In this document: one piece after another, positions 31,996 to 40,978 of the stretch
How the letters are laid out: each line of letters begins with the position of its first letter
Position numbering within the stretch: the stretch's first letter is position 1
DNA from: Chitinophaga pinensis DSM 2588
GTDB taxonomy: Bacteria > Bacteroidota > Bacteroidia > Chitinophagales > Chitinophagaceae
Direction of reading: 5' to 3'
Assembly (NCBI RefSeq): GCF_000024005.1
Contig: NC_013132.1
Span: 2,598,001-2,662,000 of the forward strand
DNA length: 64,000 bases
Notes under the pieces: model-generated
Database searches by the model: none
What the model was told of the DNA's origin: nothing
Seen by the model: only the letters and a program-made list of their open reading frames with translations
Position numbers and translations under genes: made by a program

Positions 31996-33378
31996 TTAGA
32001 ACTTAAATGATAACTGTGTATTGATAAAGAAAGAATTCGCAGAAGGGTTGACCTGTTGCTCGATAAAGGCGCCTGTATCAAAATATTGCAGCCCGCAACT
32101 CAGTTTAACGAATTTGCTGAATGCATAATCGCTGCTTAACAGGTAAGCGGTCCCGATATAACGTTCATCTGATCCTGCGCCGGCCATATTGAAGGAGCCG
32201 CTGGGTGTGTAGATACCATCACCTGTTGCATACCGCCAGTTAAAGACCGCGTCTGCCTGCATGGAGAACTTGCTGTTGAAGGTCAGAGTACCATAGGGGT
32301 GGATATCAATCAGGTTGGATGGTCCGATACGGGGATTGAACCCGAAATAACCGCCTTTAGGGTACAGGGGATTGAATGTTTGCAGCTTTCCATCACCAGG
32401 TGTCTTATCACCGGAAATGTAGTCGTTACGGATGTTGATACTCGGTTTGTACCGTGCGTGTTCAAATGTATAACCGATGTCAATGGCGGTGGTCCATGCA
32501 TTGATAGGACCATTACCGAAGGAGCCGAACTGGTAGGCGGACTCCAGGTTGTAAATAAATCCGCCGCCGTATTTCCAGTAACGCACGGCAACGGTATGTC
32601 TCAGTTCCTTTTGTGTTCCTTCCTCAAATTTCCCCTGGTCTCTGTGGATGCCCAGGTAATAGAGATCGAAGTTGCCCTGTCTGGGAAGGATGATATAGGA
32701 ATAAGCGCCCCACAGATTTGCTTCATGTATCAGGTGATTGTCGAATACGCCGGGGTTCACTTCGTCGTCCATCATAACAAAGGCGTCTACGCCCAAGCGG
32801 GGGGCATTATACATCAGTTTTCCACCGGTAAAGTATTTGCGCACGTTGGTACCTTCCCTGACAGAAATGAGTCTGCCGGTACCATAGTCAAGTTCTTGTC
32901 TGCCTGCCCTTGCTACCAGTTTACGCTGCTTTGTACGCCATGTTTTAAGGGTGACATCTACAAAGAGGTTTTCCACATTCAATGCGTCTTTATTAACCGG
33001 ACTAGGGTCAAATTTGCTGAAGTTTTCCAGGGCACTGTTTACCTGTGCGAATACCCTGACAGCAGGTCCCAGGTGCATATCAGCGTGGAGGCTGTAGCGC
33101 TGAAGGATCAGATTATTGTAGCCATCGCCGTATTTCAGCCAGTTGTCATGAACGGTGGCTGCATATTCATAACGGGCTTCTCCACCAAACGACAGGTAAT
33201 AATGATCTTTATTAAAAAGGGGGATATACTTGATATGATTATACCAGTTACCTGTTGTGTCATTGCGCAGGTAATAGTAGTCTTCATTAAACCGCATCAG
33301 TTTAAAGCTCTGGGCGGACAATGACTGTATACCCTGATATAGCAGGAGGAAAAATAGTGCTATGATCTTTTTGTTCAT
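31996..33378 (-). CDS. alginate-export-family outer-membrane porin
   Basis: The 460-residue protein has a signal peptide (MNKKIIALFFLLLYQGIQSLSAQ). A beta-barrel of the alginate export (AlgE-like) family follows: YYYLRNDTTGNWYNHIKYIP near the start, LSFGGEARYEYAA, LVARAGRQELDYGTGRLISV (the conserved GRQEL...G..RL stretch), and a final aromatic strand (FINTQLSFKF). Many Bacteroidota members are outer-membrane channels not linked to alginate. It is the first gene of an operon with the lone M17_N protein; the transported solute is unknown. Confidence 0.85.
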   Translation of the reverse strand: MNKKIIALFFLLLYQGIQSLSAQSFKLMRFNEDYYYLRNDTTGNWYNHIKYIPLFNKDHYYLSFGGEARYEYAATVHDNWLKYGDGYNNLILQRYSLHADMHLGPAVRVFAQVNSALENFSKFDPSPVNKDALNVENLFVDVTLKTWRTKQRKLVARAGRQELDYGTGRLISVREGTNVRKYFTGGKLMYNAPRLGVDAFVMMDDEVNPGVFDNHLIHEANLWGAYSYIILPRQGNFDLYYLGIHRDQGKFEEGTQKELRHTVAVRYWKYGGGFIYNLESAYQFGSFGNGPINAWTTAIDIGYTFEHARYKPSINIRNDYISGDKTPGDGKLQTFNPLYPKGGYFGFNPRIGPSNLIDIHPYGTLTFNSKFSMQADAVFNWRYATGDGIYTPSGSFNMAGAGSDERYIGTAYLLSSDYAFSKFVKLSCGLQYFDTGAFIEQQVNPSANSFFINTQLSFKF

Positions 33379-33447
33379 GATAATCGTATTCTGCCGTTAG
33401 GAACGTGTTTCTAAGCCTGGTCGGAGTCTAGTATATCGTTCCGGATT

Positions 33448-33455
33448 CAAAGGTA
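33448..33455 (-). promoter_or_regulatory. promoter -7 element TACCTTTG for the porin operon
   Basis: An exact minus-strand match 69 bp before the porin start. Confidence 0.5.
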
Positions 33456-33559
33456 TCTGAAACCGGCAGTACGGCGGATTTACAAATCATCGTAACTGTT
33501 GTACAATTCCATAGATCAGAAAAAAAGATCATGTAAGGAGGAGGGACGTATAAAAATGA

Positions 33560-33590
33560 AAATGCCGCAGTACCTATGACTGCGGCATTT
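33560..33590 (-). terminator. terminator of dps
   Basis: A perfect 12-bp stem AAATGCCGCAGT/ACTGCGGCATTT around a 7-nt loop lies 24 bp past the dps stop codon. Confidence 0.85.
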
Positions 33591-33613
33591 CCTATTTATG
33601 ATAGAGTAGGTTT

Positions 33614-34090
33614 CTAACCTCTGTAGTGGGCTCTTAACATCCACGCCATTTTCTCATGTTCTTCCATCAGACCGGTGATGAAATCACTGGTACCTGCGTC
33701 TTTGAACGTATTGGCAAATGCGTCGATATTACCACGGATAAATTCGATGATGCTTTCATGATCGCCCAGCAGTTCTTTAATGAAGCCCAGGCTATCATTC
33801 TGTCTTTCGCTGTACTCTGTCAGGTGTGTCAGTTCCAGGAAGCTTTTCAGTGTAGCCGGTGCATAGTGACCCAGAGAGCGGATTCTTTCAGCTACGCTGT
33901 CCATGATCTCATCCAGTTGATTGTACTGAGATTCGAAGAACAGGTGCATTGCATGGAAATCCGGTCCTTCTACATTCCAATGTGCATTACGTGTCTTTGT
34001 ATACAGTACATATTCATCAGCCAGTAATTTGGCCAGCTGGTTGGATACCTGCTGTCTGTTTGCTTCTGTGATGCCAATATTTGTATTCAT
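33614..34090 (-). CDS. dps: Dps family DNA-protection / miniferritin protein
   Basis: The 158-residue protein is the size of a Dps subunit and has the family motifs: TRNAHWNVEGPDFHAMHLFF (ferroxidase His and Asp/His ligands), SQYNQLDEIMDSVAERIRSL (ferroxidase Asp/Glu), and the C-terminal EEHEKMAWMLRAHY. Dps dodecamers store iron oxidised by peroxide and protect DNA. It is monocistronic. TAACTTAG, one base from the -7 consensus, lies about 40 bp upstream. Confidence 0.93.
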   Translation of the reverse strand: MNTNIGITEANRQQVSNQLAKLLADEYVLYTKTRNAHWNVEGPDFHAMHLFFESQYNQLDEIMDSVAERIRSLGHYAPATLKSFLELTHLTEYSERQNDSLGFIKELLGDHESIIEFIRGNIDAFANTFKDAGTSDFITGLMEEHEKMAWMLRAHYRG

Positions 34091-34350
34091 ATGTAGCTAG
34101 TTTTAAATGCTTGTTTGTGTACTGCTAAGTTATGACATTCCCATTGGTTTAAGACCACCTGGTTATAATTAACACATCGTTAGCAGTAATGATGACAAAC
34201 ATAAATCAATGTAATACAGCGAAACAATATATGCCCTGGTTATGTAAAGTTATGTAAGGCAGCAAAACGAAACGAAAATCGGCGGTATATACAAATACCC
34301 GGAAAACAGGTTCCTGGTGTTAATACAACCTGATGGAATATACGAAGCGA

Positions 34351-35412
34351 TTATCGGGAGATGGTCTGTTTAATGATCGCCAGGCCTTCTGATACCCTGT
34401 TCATATCTGCTTCTGCGCCCATTGCGATCCTGATATATTCACCAGTAGCTCCTGGCGCTGCAAAGAAGGCGCCTGCCATTACTTCCACACCTTTTTCACG
34501 CAGCTCATGGTATAATTCAGCGGAAGTAAATCCTGCCGGTAATGTCAGCCAGCAGTGAAAGCCATTTTCGTGTCCCTGTACTTCGAATCCGGACAGGAAG
34601 GCTTTTGTCTGTTCCTGGCGTTTCTTTCCTTCGATCCGTTTTCTGCGTAAGAGATCTGCCAGTTCTCCGTTCCTGATCACATCAGATACCAGTGAGGTAA
34701 AGAAGGTGGAAGGATTACTGGTGGTCAGCTTGATAGCGACGGTAATCATCTCTTTATATCGTTCCGGTGCTACGATATAAGCAACCTTGATATCCGGTGC
34801 AAAGGGTTTGGATAAGCTATAGATAAACCAGCCGAGGTCGGGGGCCAGTTGCGCGAAATTGGCAGGCGGGTTTTCTTCCAGGAAGCCATAAGCATCATCA
34901 TCGATAATAATCTGTCCGTTTTTACGGGCTACCTCGATCAGTTCAAGTCTGCGGTCTACAGGCATCACAATACCGGTAGGATTGCTGATGGTACCCATCA
35001 CATACACGGCTTTGATGTTATGTTTCGCACTGGCAGCGGCTAATGCAGCAGGTAACATGCCTTTTTCATCACCAGGACAGGCAATCACTTCGATGTTCAG
35101 CCAGCGGGCAATGCTGATGAAATTTGAATAGGTATACTCGTCTACAGCGATAGCGTTACCCTGAAGGGCGGCAGCGATCATGGTCACCATAATGGCCTGA
35201 TGTCCTGACGTGACAATGGATATCCGGTCTTCACTGATAGCGGGTCCCTTACCTGATAGCCAGGCAGCAGCCGTCTTCCGGTCTTCGGGTGTGCCGTCGG
35301 CGGGTTTAATATTCAGCCACTGATTGTAGGTGCTGTAATGCCTTTCTATAATGCGTTTGAAATCGTTCTGCTGTTCTGCGAGTAACGGGTAGTTGGAACT
35401 TAAGGAGATCAT
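34351..35412 (-). CDS. PLP-dependent aminotransferase, class I/II (MocR-like catalytic domain)
   Basis: I start at ATG 35412 (MISLSSNYPLLAEQQNDF), directly downstream of an exact -7 promoter; the longer frame to 35562 runs through that promoter. The 353-residue protein is a fold-type I enzyme: TSGHQAIMVTMIAAAL (69-84), NPTGIVMP (144-151), DDDAYGFLEE (171-180) and the Schiff-base Lys202 in YSLSKPF. It looks like the catalytic half of MocR regulators without the winged-helix N-domain, as in stand-alone KAT/AspAT enzymes. Substrate unknown. It lies 73 bp downstream of the MFS gene but has its own promoter. Confidence 0.85.
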   Translation of the reverse strand: MISLSSNYPLLAEQQNDFKRIIERHYSTYNQWLNIKPADGTPEDRKTAAAWLSGKGPAISEDRISIVTSGHQAIMVTMIAAALQGNAIAVDEYTYSNFISIARWLNIEVIACPGDEKGMLPAALAAASAKHNIKAVYVMGTISNPTGIVMPVDRRLELIEVARKNGQIIIDDDAYGFLEENPPANFAQLAPDLGWFIYSLSKPFAPDIKVAYIVAPERYKEMITVAIKLTTSNPSTFFTSLVSDVIRNGELADLLRRKRIEGKKRQEQTKAFLSGFEVQGHENGFHCWLTLPAGFTSAELYHELREKGVEVMAGAFFAAPGATGEYIRIAMGAEADMNRVSEGLAIIKQTISR

Positions 35413-35434
35413 TTGAAGTGGGAATTTGGATCGC

Positions 35435-35442
35435 CAAAAGTA
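35435..35442 (-). promoter_or_regulatory. promoter -7 element TACTTTTG for the aminotransferase
   Basis: An exact minus-strand match 22 bp upstream of the start codon, between the MFS stop and this gene. Confidence 0.65.
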
Positions 35443-35485
35443 CAAATAAATTATACGAATGAAGTTATCCTTTCTTGATCCCTGC

Positions 35486-36652
35486 TTATTGTTCCGCTGA
35501 GATTTTTCCTGCCTGTGATGCCAGCAGTGTGATACCGGTACCCAACAAGGCGATGATGGCAAATGCCCAGCGCAGACTGGTGGCTTCTGAGATAAAACCT
35601 ATCATAGGAGGGCCCAGCAGAAAACCGAAGAATCCAACGGTTGATACGGCTGCAATAGCTACACCTGGCGCCATTGTTTTGGATTTTCCTGCTAATGCCA
35701 GTACCAGGGGTACGACAGAGGATACGCCGAATCCGATGAGTAAGAAGCCGATTGTTGCTGTTATAAGATAAGGAAAGCAGATAGAGATGATTAATCCGGA
35801 AGTAGTCATGATCCCACTCATCTGTAAGACCTTTTTGGCACCTAACCGGGTAACAAAGCGGTCGGCAATGAAGCGGCCTCCGGCCATGGTACTCATAAAG
35901 GCGATATAGCCTGCTGTAGTAAGATGTTCTGGTACTGCTACCACTTTCTGAAAATATATACCGCTCCAGTCAAACATGGTCCCTTCCGTCACCAGACTGG
36001 AGAAGGCGATTAATCCCAGTTTGAGGATGCTATTGTCCGGTCGTGCAAAGAGCGGTTGGGTATCATCCTGTTTTTCATCTGCGGGTAGCAGGTATCTGTA
36101 AGAGAACAGGACCAGCAGCCAGCAGATGCCGCAGATCAACAGGAAATGCGGTAATACAGGCATATCAAGTGAAATGGCAATTGTGCCGATCCCTACGCCG
36201 GCAAAACCGGCTAAACTCCACAGACCGTGGAATGAAGCCATAATGGACCTGCCATATAAAGCCTCTATTCCAACAGCCTGTGTGTTCATGGATATTTCAA
36301 AAACGTTGTTCATAAAACCAAAGCAGAACAACAGTAACACTAACTGCCATATACCCGGTGCGAGCCCTATTGCCACCAGCATCACCGGGAATAAGAGTCC
36401 GGCGCCGATTAATACTTTTCCGCTTCCTACACGGGTGACCAGCCAGCCTGATATCGGCAGACTCACAATCAGGCCCACCGGCAGTGCAAACAATACACTT
36501 CCTAAGGCGGCATTGTTGAGACTGAAAGCTGCTTTGATATCATGAATTCTGCAGGCCCAGCTGGAATAGGTCAGTCCGGCGATAAAGAAGAATACGCTTG
36601 CCGCAATACGATGCGTTCGCTTCAGGTTTAAATTGACAGTCAGGTCTTTCAT
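35486..36652 (-). CDS. MFS transporter (YbjJ/FucP-like)
   Basis: The 388-residue protein has twelve predicted membrane helices. It begins ASVFFFIAGLTYSSWACRI and has SGWLVTRVGSGKVLIGAGLL after helix 2, the MFS signature loop, and the related loop ADRFVTRLGAKKVLQMSG in the second half. It resembles YbjJ-type transporters of unknown solute. It is the last gene of the operon that starts with the class III aminotransferase (7-bp gap to the HAD gene), so it probably exports or imports the pathway compound. Confidence 0.85.
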   Translation of the reverse strand: MKDLTVNLNLKRTHRIAASVFFFIAGLTYSSWACRIHDIKAAFSLNNAALGSVLFALPVGLIVSLPISGWLVTRVGSGKVLIGAGLLFPVMLVAIGLAPGIWQLVLLLFCFGFMNNVFEISMNTQAVGIEALYGRSIMASFHGLWSLAGFAGVGIGTIAISLDMPVLPHFLLICGICWLLVLFSYRYLLPADEKQDDTQPLFARPDNSILKLGLIAFSSLVTEGTMFDWSGIYFQKVVAVPEHLTTAGYIAFMSTMAGGRFIADRFVTRLGAKKVLQMSGIMTTSGLIISICFPYLITATIGFLLIGFGVSSVVPLVLALAGKSKTMAPGVAIAAVSTVGFFGFLLGPPMIGFISEATSLRWAFAIIALLGTGITLLASQAGKISAEQ

Positions 36653-36659
36653 TGTGTTA

Positions 36660-37343
36660 TCAGGAAGTTAATGTCAAAAGGCCAATATGTTGTTCCAGCT
36701 CATCGTAATCGGATATTTTGGTGATATCCTGTAAGTGTGCCAGTTTCTTATTATCAATACCGATAAACTTTATGCCAAGTTGCAAAGTCGCCTGATAATC
36801 CCAGTTACCATCACCAACATAGATGATGTCTGCAAGATCGGGCGTCGTGTTGTGGCGTTTGTTCATCTTACTTATTGTATGACCTATGATATCGCGTCTT
36901 GCAAAAGCATCCTGTGCAAAAGATGCTGCACTGCAACCTTCGATGTCGATACCGGCACATTGCAGTTTGAAGAGCGCAGACTGTTTCCAGCCACCGGTTG
37001 CAAGTCCGATGCGCAGGTCTTCATTGCGGACCAGGCTGCTGATAATCCTGCCAGCTTTCGGGATCTCATGGAAATAGTGGGCCTGTTTTTCATAGGCACG
37101 TTCCAGCAGATGCAGGAAACAGTCAATAAAGTTTTCTATTTCGGTGACTGTGCAGGGACGGTTCCTGCGCTCAAGTGAGAGCTGGTTGAGAATACCTGAG
37201 TCTGTGGTATTCTCATAGTGACCGTAGTTGGTATTAAAATCGGAAAATCCGAAGGTTTCTGCGATGGCCTGTGTATAACAGAGATCGTCTATCTCTGTGG
37301 TATTGGTAAGCGTGCCATCTATATCGAAAATGATGTACTTCAT
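36660..37343 (-). CDS. HAD-family hydrolase (phosphatase)
   Basis: The 227-residue protein has motif I FDIDGTLTNT (nucleophile Asp7, general acid Asp9), motif II LATGGWKQSALFKL, a motif III Lys in the ISKMNKRH region, and motif IV YVGDGNWDY. The helical cap between about 18 and 90 is of the C1 phosphoglycolate phosphatase type. The substrate is unknown. It sits 12 bp downstream of the dehydrogenase gene and 7 bp upstream of the MFS gene. Confidence 0.87.
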   Translation of the reverse strand: MKYIIFDIDGTLTNTTEIDDLCYTQAIAETFGFSDFNTNYGHYENTTDSGILNQLSLERRNRPCTVTEIENFIDCFLHLLERAYEKQAHYFHEIPKAGRIISSLVRNEDLRIGLATGGWKQSALFKLQCAGIDIEGCSAASFAQDAFARRDIIGHTISKMNKRHNTTPDLADIIYVGDGNWDYQATLQLGIKFIGIDNKKLAHLQDITKISDYDELEQHIGLLTLTS

Positions 37344-37355
37344 GAAAAAGCAGTT

Positions 37356-38378
37356 TTAAAATTTGATAACTGATTTCAGACTGCTGATGTCATTGTTGCG
37401 TTGCCGCTTGCTGACATTACAGCCGAGGTCCAGTACCGCGTCCTGGAATTCATCAATGCCATAGGCTTTTGTGATGATCTTTTCCAGTCCGAGTACCTGG
37501 CTGTTGATCAGGTCAACAGCATGTTTAAAGGTGTCCTGTGAGTCGATGGAACCGATGATGGAAATACTGCGATCCGTGATCTCTCTCGGATTGATAGTCT
37601 GCTGGTTGTTACGCAGTCCTATCAGCGCAATCTTTCCACCGTCGGCAACTGCATCGATTGATTTTTCCAGCATGCTGCCTGTTGTATCAACAATCAGGTC
37701 ATACTGATGTTTACGAGGTGCAAAATGACCGGACAGATACCATCCTGAACTGAGTATATCATTACTGCTGATCAGGTTTGTTCTGTTAGCAGAAGTTTCA
37801 TAGATAGTACCCGCCTGTATACCGTACTGTTTCAGTGCGAGATAAAAGAGTAGTCCTATCGGACCACCACCCAGGATGGCTACATTGTAGAAAGGGCTGA
37901 CGGCGAGTTTCTTTACAGCTGTGAGCACACAACTAAGCGGCTCTGACATAGCGCCCTGTTCAAAGGGTACATTGTCGCCCAGCGGGTAGATGAAGCGTTT
38001 GGTGGTCTTGAAGTACTTTGTAAATGTACCATCGATGGATACGCCGGCTTCCGTACTGGATTTCTGGAAGCAGTGATTGCGTAAACCCTTGCGGCAATTC
38101 TCGCAGTAACCACAATAGTAGGTAGGGTCGATGATAACACGATCACCTACATTGAAGTTCTCCACACCACTGCCTTTTTCTACGATTACGCCGGCTGATT
38201 CGTGGCCGATGATCACCTGCTGTCTGGCATTATATTCTCCGGAAATGATGCTGAGGTCAGTGCCACAGATACCTGTAGCACGTATTTCAACAATGACTTC
38301 ATCCGGGAGTGTGATGGCTGGTTCTTCGCGTTCTTCCAACTGAATATTCCAGGGGCCGTTATAAACTATAGCTTGCAT
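37356..38378 (-). CDS. zinc-dependent alcohol/polyol dehydrogenase (MDR family)
   Basis: The 340-residue medium-chain dehydrogenase has catalytic zinc ligands Cys38, His59 and Glu60 (GICGTD, GHESAG) and the structural zinc set Cys89, Cys92, Cys95 and Cys103 (CGYCENCRKG). The Rossmann loop is ILGGGPIGLLF. The C-terminal part is degenerate compared with well-studied members but continuous. It resembles sorbitol/threonine and cyclitol dehydrogenases. Its start overlaps the aminotransferase end by 20 bp, so the two are translationally coupled and may act on one oxidised intermediate. Confidence 0.87.
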   Translation of the reverse strand: MQAIVYNGPWNIQLEEREEPAITLPDEVIVEIRATGICGTDLSIISGEYNARQQVIIGHESAGVIVEKGSGVENFNVGDRVIIDPTYYCGYCENCRKGLRNHCFQKSSTEAGVSIDGTFTKYFKTTKRFIYPLGDNVPFEQGAMSEPLSCVLTAVKKLAVSPFYNVAILGGGPIGLLFYLALKQYGIQAGTIYETSANRTNLISSNDILSSGWYLSGHFAPRKHQYDLIVDTTGSMLEKSIDAVADGGKIALIGLRNNQQTINPREITDRSISIIGSIDSQDTFKHAVDLINSQVLGLEKIITKAYGIDEFQDAVLDLGCNVSKRQRNNDISSLKSVIKF

Positions 38379-39621
38379 GGGTGACTGTTTTTACCTGACT
38401 GAATATTTTGTCCAATCTGCCACAGATCTCTTCGATATCATCTACAGTGGCAGTAAGTGCGGGTCTTACCTTTACAACGTTGCCAAATCCATAGCGGGAT
38501 CCTCTGAGGATGAGCTTATGATCTGTGAGGGCATTGTCGATGATCCTGTTGGTGAGTTTTACATCCGGAGCGCCGTCTTTGTCTACTATTTCCAGGCCCC
38601 ACATGTATCCCATACCTCTTACATCGCCGATGAAATGACCGAACTTTTCTTTCAGGCCGTTCAGCAGGTTACCCAGTACGATACCGTTGTCGCGTACGTT
38701 TTGCAGGAAGCCTTCACGGGATACAATTTCCATGGTTTTTTTTGCAGCGCCGAGCGACAGCAGATTACCTCCGGAAGTGTAGGAATGTTCCCATTTCTCC
38801 AGGACGGCAAACTCCGGTTTGTACAGGATAGCGGCAGTCGGGATACCAATACCACCCAGGCCTTTGGCCAGTGTGATAATATCTGGTTCCATATCAAAAT
38901 GCTCGCTGGCAAACATGTATCCGGTTCTGCCGATACCTGTTTGTACTTCATCGGAGATCAGCACGATGTCGAGTTCTTCGCAGATCTGTTTGATTCTTTC
39001 GAAGTAGCCTGCCGGAGGCACGATGTTACCACCGTTACCCAGAATAGGTTCCATGATCATGCAGGATACATGATCGCTACTGCCATACTCAACGTAGTCA
39101 TATACAGCTTCTGCACAGAGATATCCACAGTTGGGATATTTGGCAGAGAATGGACAGCGATAACAGTAGGGGGCAGGTACTACTGCATGCTGACTTTGCA
39201 TGGTGTTGGAGAACGATTTTCTTCTGAACGCGTTTCCGGAGATGTTAGTCGCAAAAAGTGTCTGTCCGTGATGTGAGAGGGACAGACTGATGACTTCATT
39301 CTTTCCGTTGAACTTGTTAGCGATTTTTACAGCGCCTTCATTGGCCGTAGAGCCAATAATATCGCGCATCCATCCGTCAGTAATGCCCTGCGGTGCATGT
39401 TCGAGTATGCTGTTTAAAACATCTGCAGCAAGATCGCCGGTAAAGGAGGAGGAAACGTGTATCAGATCTTTTACCTGTTTCTGCAATACCTCGACAACTT
39501 CCGGATGACTGTATCCGAGTGCGAGGTTAAATGTGCCGGATACGGCATCAATATATTCTTCGTCGTGCGAAGTATAAAGGCGTATGCCACTGCCTTTTGT
39601 GAACTCAATGTTAGCAGACAT
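38359..39621 (-). CDS. class III aminotransferase
   Basis: The 420-residue fold-type I enzyme has Asp224-Glu225 in SDEVQTGIGRTG and Schiff-base Lys253 in LAKGLGGIG. Before the cofactor site is a cysteine quartet C153, C156, C165 and C169 (CYRCPF, CGYLC), spaced as a small metal site; such a motif occurs in some GABA/diamine-type aminotransferases. Relatives transaminate omega-amino groups such as GABA or diamines, or act as phospholyases. It heads the operon aminotransferase, dehydrogenase, HAD, MFS. The pathway is unknown. Confidence 0.88.
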   Translation of the reverse strand: MSANIEFTKGSGIRLYTSHDEEYIDAVSGTFNLALGYSHPEVVEVLQKQVKDLIHVSSSFTGDLAADVLNSILEHAPQGITDGWMRDIIGSTANEGAVKIANKFNGKNEVISLSLSHHGQTLFATNISGNAFRRKSFSNTMQSQHAVVPAPYCYRCPFSAKYPNCGYLCAEAVYDYVEYGSSDHVSCMIMEPILGNGGNIVPPAGYFERIKQICEELDIVLISDEVQTGIGRTGYMFASEHFDMEPDIITLAKGLGGIGIPTAAILYKPEFAVLEKWEHSYTSGGNLLSLGAAKKTMEIVSREGFLQNVRDNGIVLGNLLNGLKEKFGHFIGDVRGMGYMWGLEIVDKDGAPDVKLTNRIIDNALTDHKLILRGSRYGFGNVVKVRPALTATVDDIEEICGRLDKIFSQVKTVTHASYSL

Positions 39622-40159
39622 GAGGGTTGGGTTTACATAGAATAAATAAAAAAATAGTGGAATGGGCGTAAGATAACGGTCAGATAGACTGAGTTACATA
39701 ACGAACAAGGGTTTCATGAACTTCCTGCAGGGAATCCGGGTTATACAATCGGTTTTTAGACGTGGTATAAAAAAATTACATCAAACTTCGATATCAAAAT
39801 TGATGATGGAAAAGTAGAATCTATTTACGGAAATTTATTTTTTTTCTTTTGATCGAATCCTTTATTTTTTATTAAATAGGTTAGTAGATACAGTATCCAA
39901 AATGTTAAAATGATTCCTGTGTGATGCTTTGTAGTAAAGGATTACGGTGTTAGTATGCAGATATGCTGCATGTAGTTCTCTGATGTATTATTGCATCGCT
40001 TTGTTGATAAAAAGAGGACTTTAGAATTAGTTACTGAAACAACATAGCAGTTATAAATTGATAGTAATTATATAAAACAGTAACGGCTATTCCGAATCAG
40101 ATCGAAACAGCCGTCGCCGCATTATTTTTCATCCTTTTTATACAGAACAACAAACGTTG
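39622..40159. other. 538-bp intergenic region
   Basis: AT-rich, without an ORF of note. It holds the promoter of the aminotransferase operon near its left end (TATTTTTT is one base off the -7 consensus), a 6-bp inverted repeat ATGCAG-atatg-CTGCAT at 39955-39971, and at 40083-40114 an ACGGCT/AGCCGT hairpin that can terminate the lipoprotein gene ending at 40160. Confidence 0.4.
40083..40114 (-). terminator. possible terminator of the distal lipoprotein gene
   Basis: ACGGCT (40083-40088) pairs with AGCCGT (40109-40114) about 46 bp past the lipoprotein stop codon. The stem is short and the loop long, so this is a weak call. Confidence 0.35.
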
Positions 40160-40672
40160 TTATTCTACCGAAGTAACTTGTCCTCTGAAGCACCCTGAAA
40201 TGACGTGGTCTGAACCAAATTTCAGTGTGTAAGAGAATGTCTGATAGCCGGGACCGGGAGTAAATGTGAGTGTTCCGGCCGTAGGTTTACTGTATGTCTG
40301 CCCACTGTTATCCACTTCTGTTCCATTCATATAATGCACATTTTTGTACAGTATGGCGATGTCGAAATTCTTTGTTTTGTCGAAAGCTGCCGAATCAGAC
40401 GGCATGTACGTATAGTCCCCGTGTTGTTCCAGTGTATCCAGTAAAAATTGTACAGCGTTTACTTTTCCTGTAAATTCCGTTGTAGGTAGTAAATCTGTAA
40501 AAGCAATCACTGTCCCTCCTGCCCAGTTCTTTCTAACAGCATAATCAGTTTGTATAAAATTGCCGTCGTTAGTATATCCGTTTGCAGGATTCGTTTTTTC
40601 ATCACCAAAAGTGCAGCCGTAGAAAGCAAAACATAGTATTACAGCTAATAAGCGGTTTGCTGATCTAGTCAT
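40160..40672 (-). CDS. lipoprotein, tandem paralog B
   Basis: The 170-residue protein has a lipoprotein signal (MTRSANRLLAVILCFAFYGC, Cys20) and then a beta-rich domain: TDYAVRKNWAGGTVIAFTD, DIAILYKNVHYMNGTEVDN, AGTLTFTPGPGYQTFSYTLK, VISGCFRGQV. The order of blocks matches the neighbouring lipoprotein at 40979-41485 (N-terminal W-x-G...I/L-FTD, mid GTEV/G-FVA, final SGS/GTLTF...Y.LKY/F...G...G). I recognise no named family. Function unknown, probably on the cell surface or in the periplasm. Confidence 0.75.
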   Translation of the reverse strand: MTRSANRLLAVILCFAFYGCTFGDEKTNPANGYTNDGNFIQTDYAVRKNWAGGTVIAFTDLLPTTEFTGKVNAVQFLLDTLEQHGDYTYMPSDSAAFDKTKNFDIAILYKNVHYMNGTEVDNSGQTYSKPTAGTLTFTPGPGYQTFSYTLKFGSDHVISGCFRGQVTSVE

Positions 40673-40978
40673 TTAGTTGTAGGTTTCGTAGTCTTATTAC
40701 TGATTATGGCTGCAAATATATAAATAGTTTCTGATGGAATAAACACATTTACAGCACATAGATTTTTTTGTAATGCTATATTAATGTCCTGAATATGAAG
40801 TAGAACACAGCCCCGAAAACCTTGTGCATGGTCTGTTTTGCGGGTATTTGTCAACACTTATATTCAGATTGTCCCTATTTACTTTTTCTAAGCTCTAATT
40901 TACTGATAATGTGAATATTGTAGCCGAAAAAGATTTTTTCTCAGGTCAGGACTTTTTCCGCTATTAACAGTATGTTAA

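Noticed and set aside
32299..33324. Long plus-strand frame of 341 residues
   Set aside because: It is the antisense shadow of the porin gene; the porin frame has a signal peptide and family motifs.
38377..39276. Plus-strand 299-residue frame
   Set aside because: Antisense to the class III aminotransferase, which has a complete catalytic set.
39622..40159. A tRNA or small RNA gene in the 538-bp gap
   Set aside because: No T-arm GTTCAA-like motif, cloverleaf or strong stem series was seen.
40669..40857. Minus-strand 62-residue frame before the distal lipoprotein
   Set aside because: It overlaps the lipoprotein promoter/leader and has no family or ribosome-binding site.
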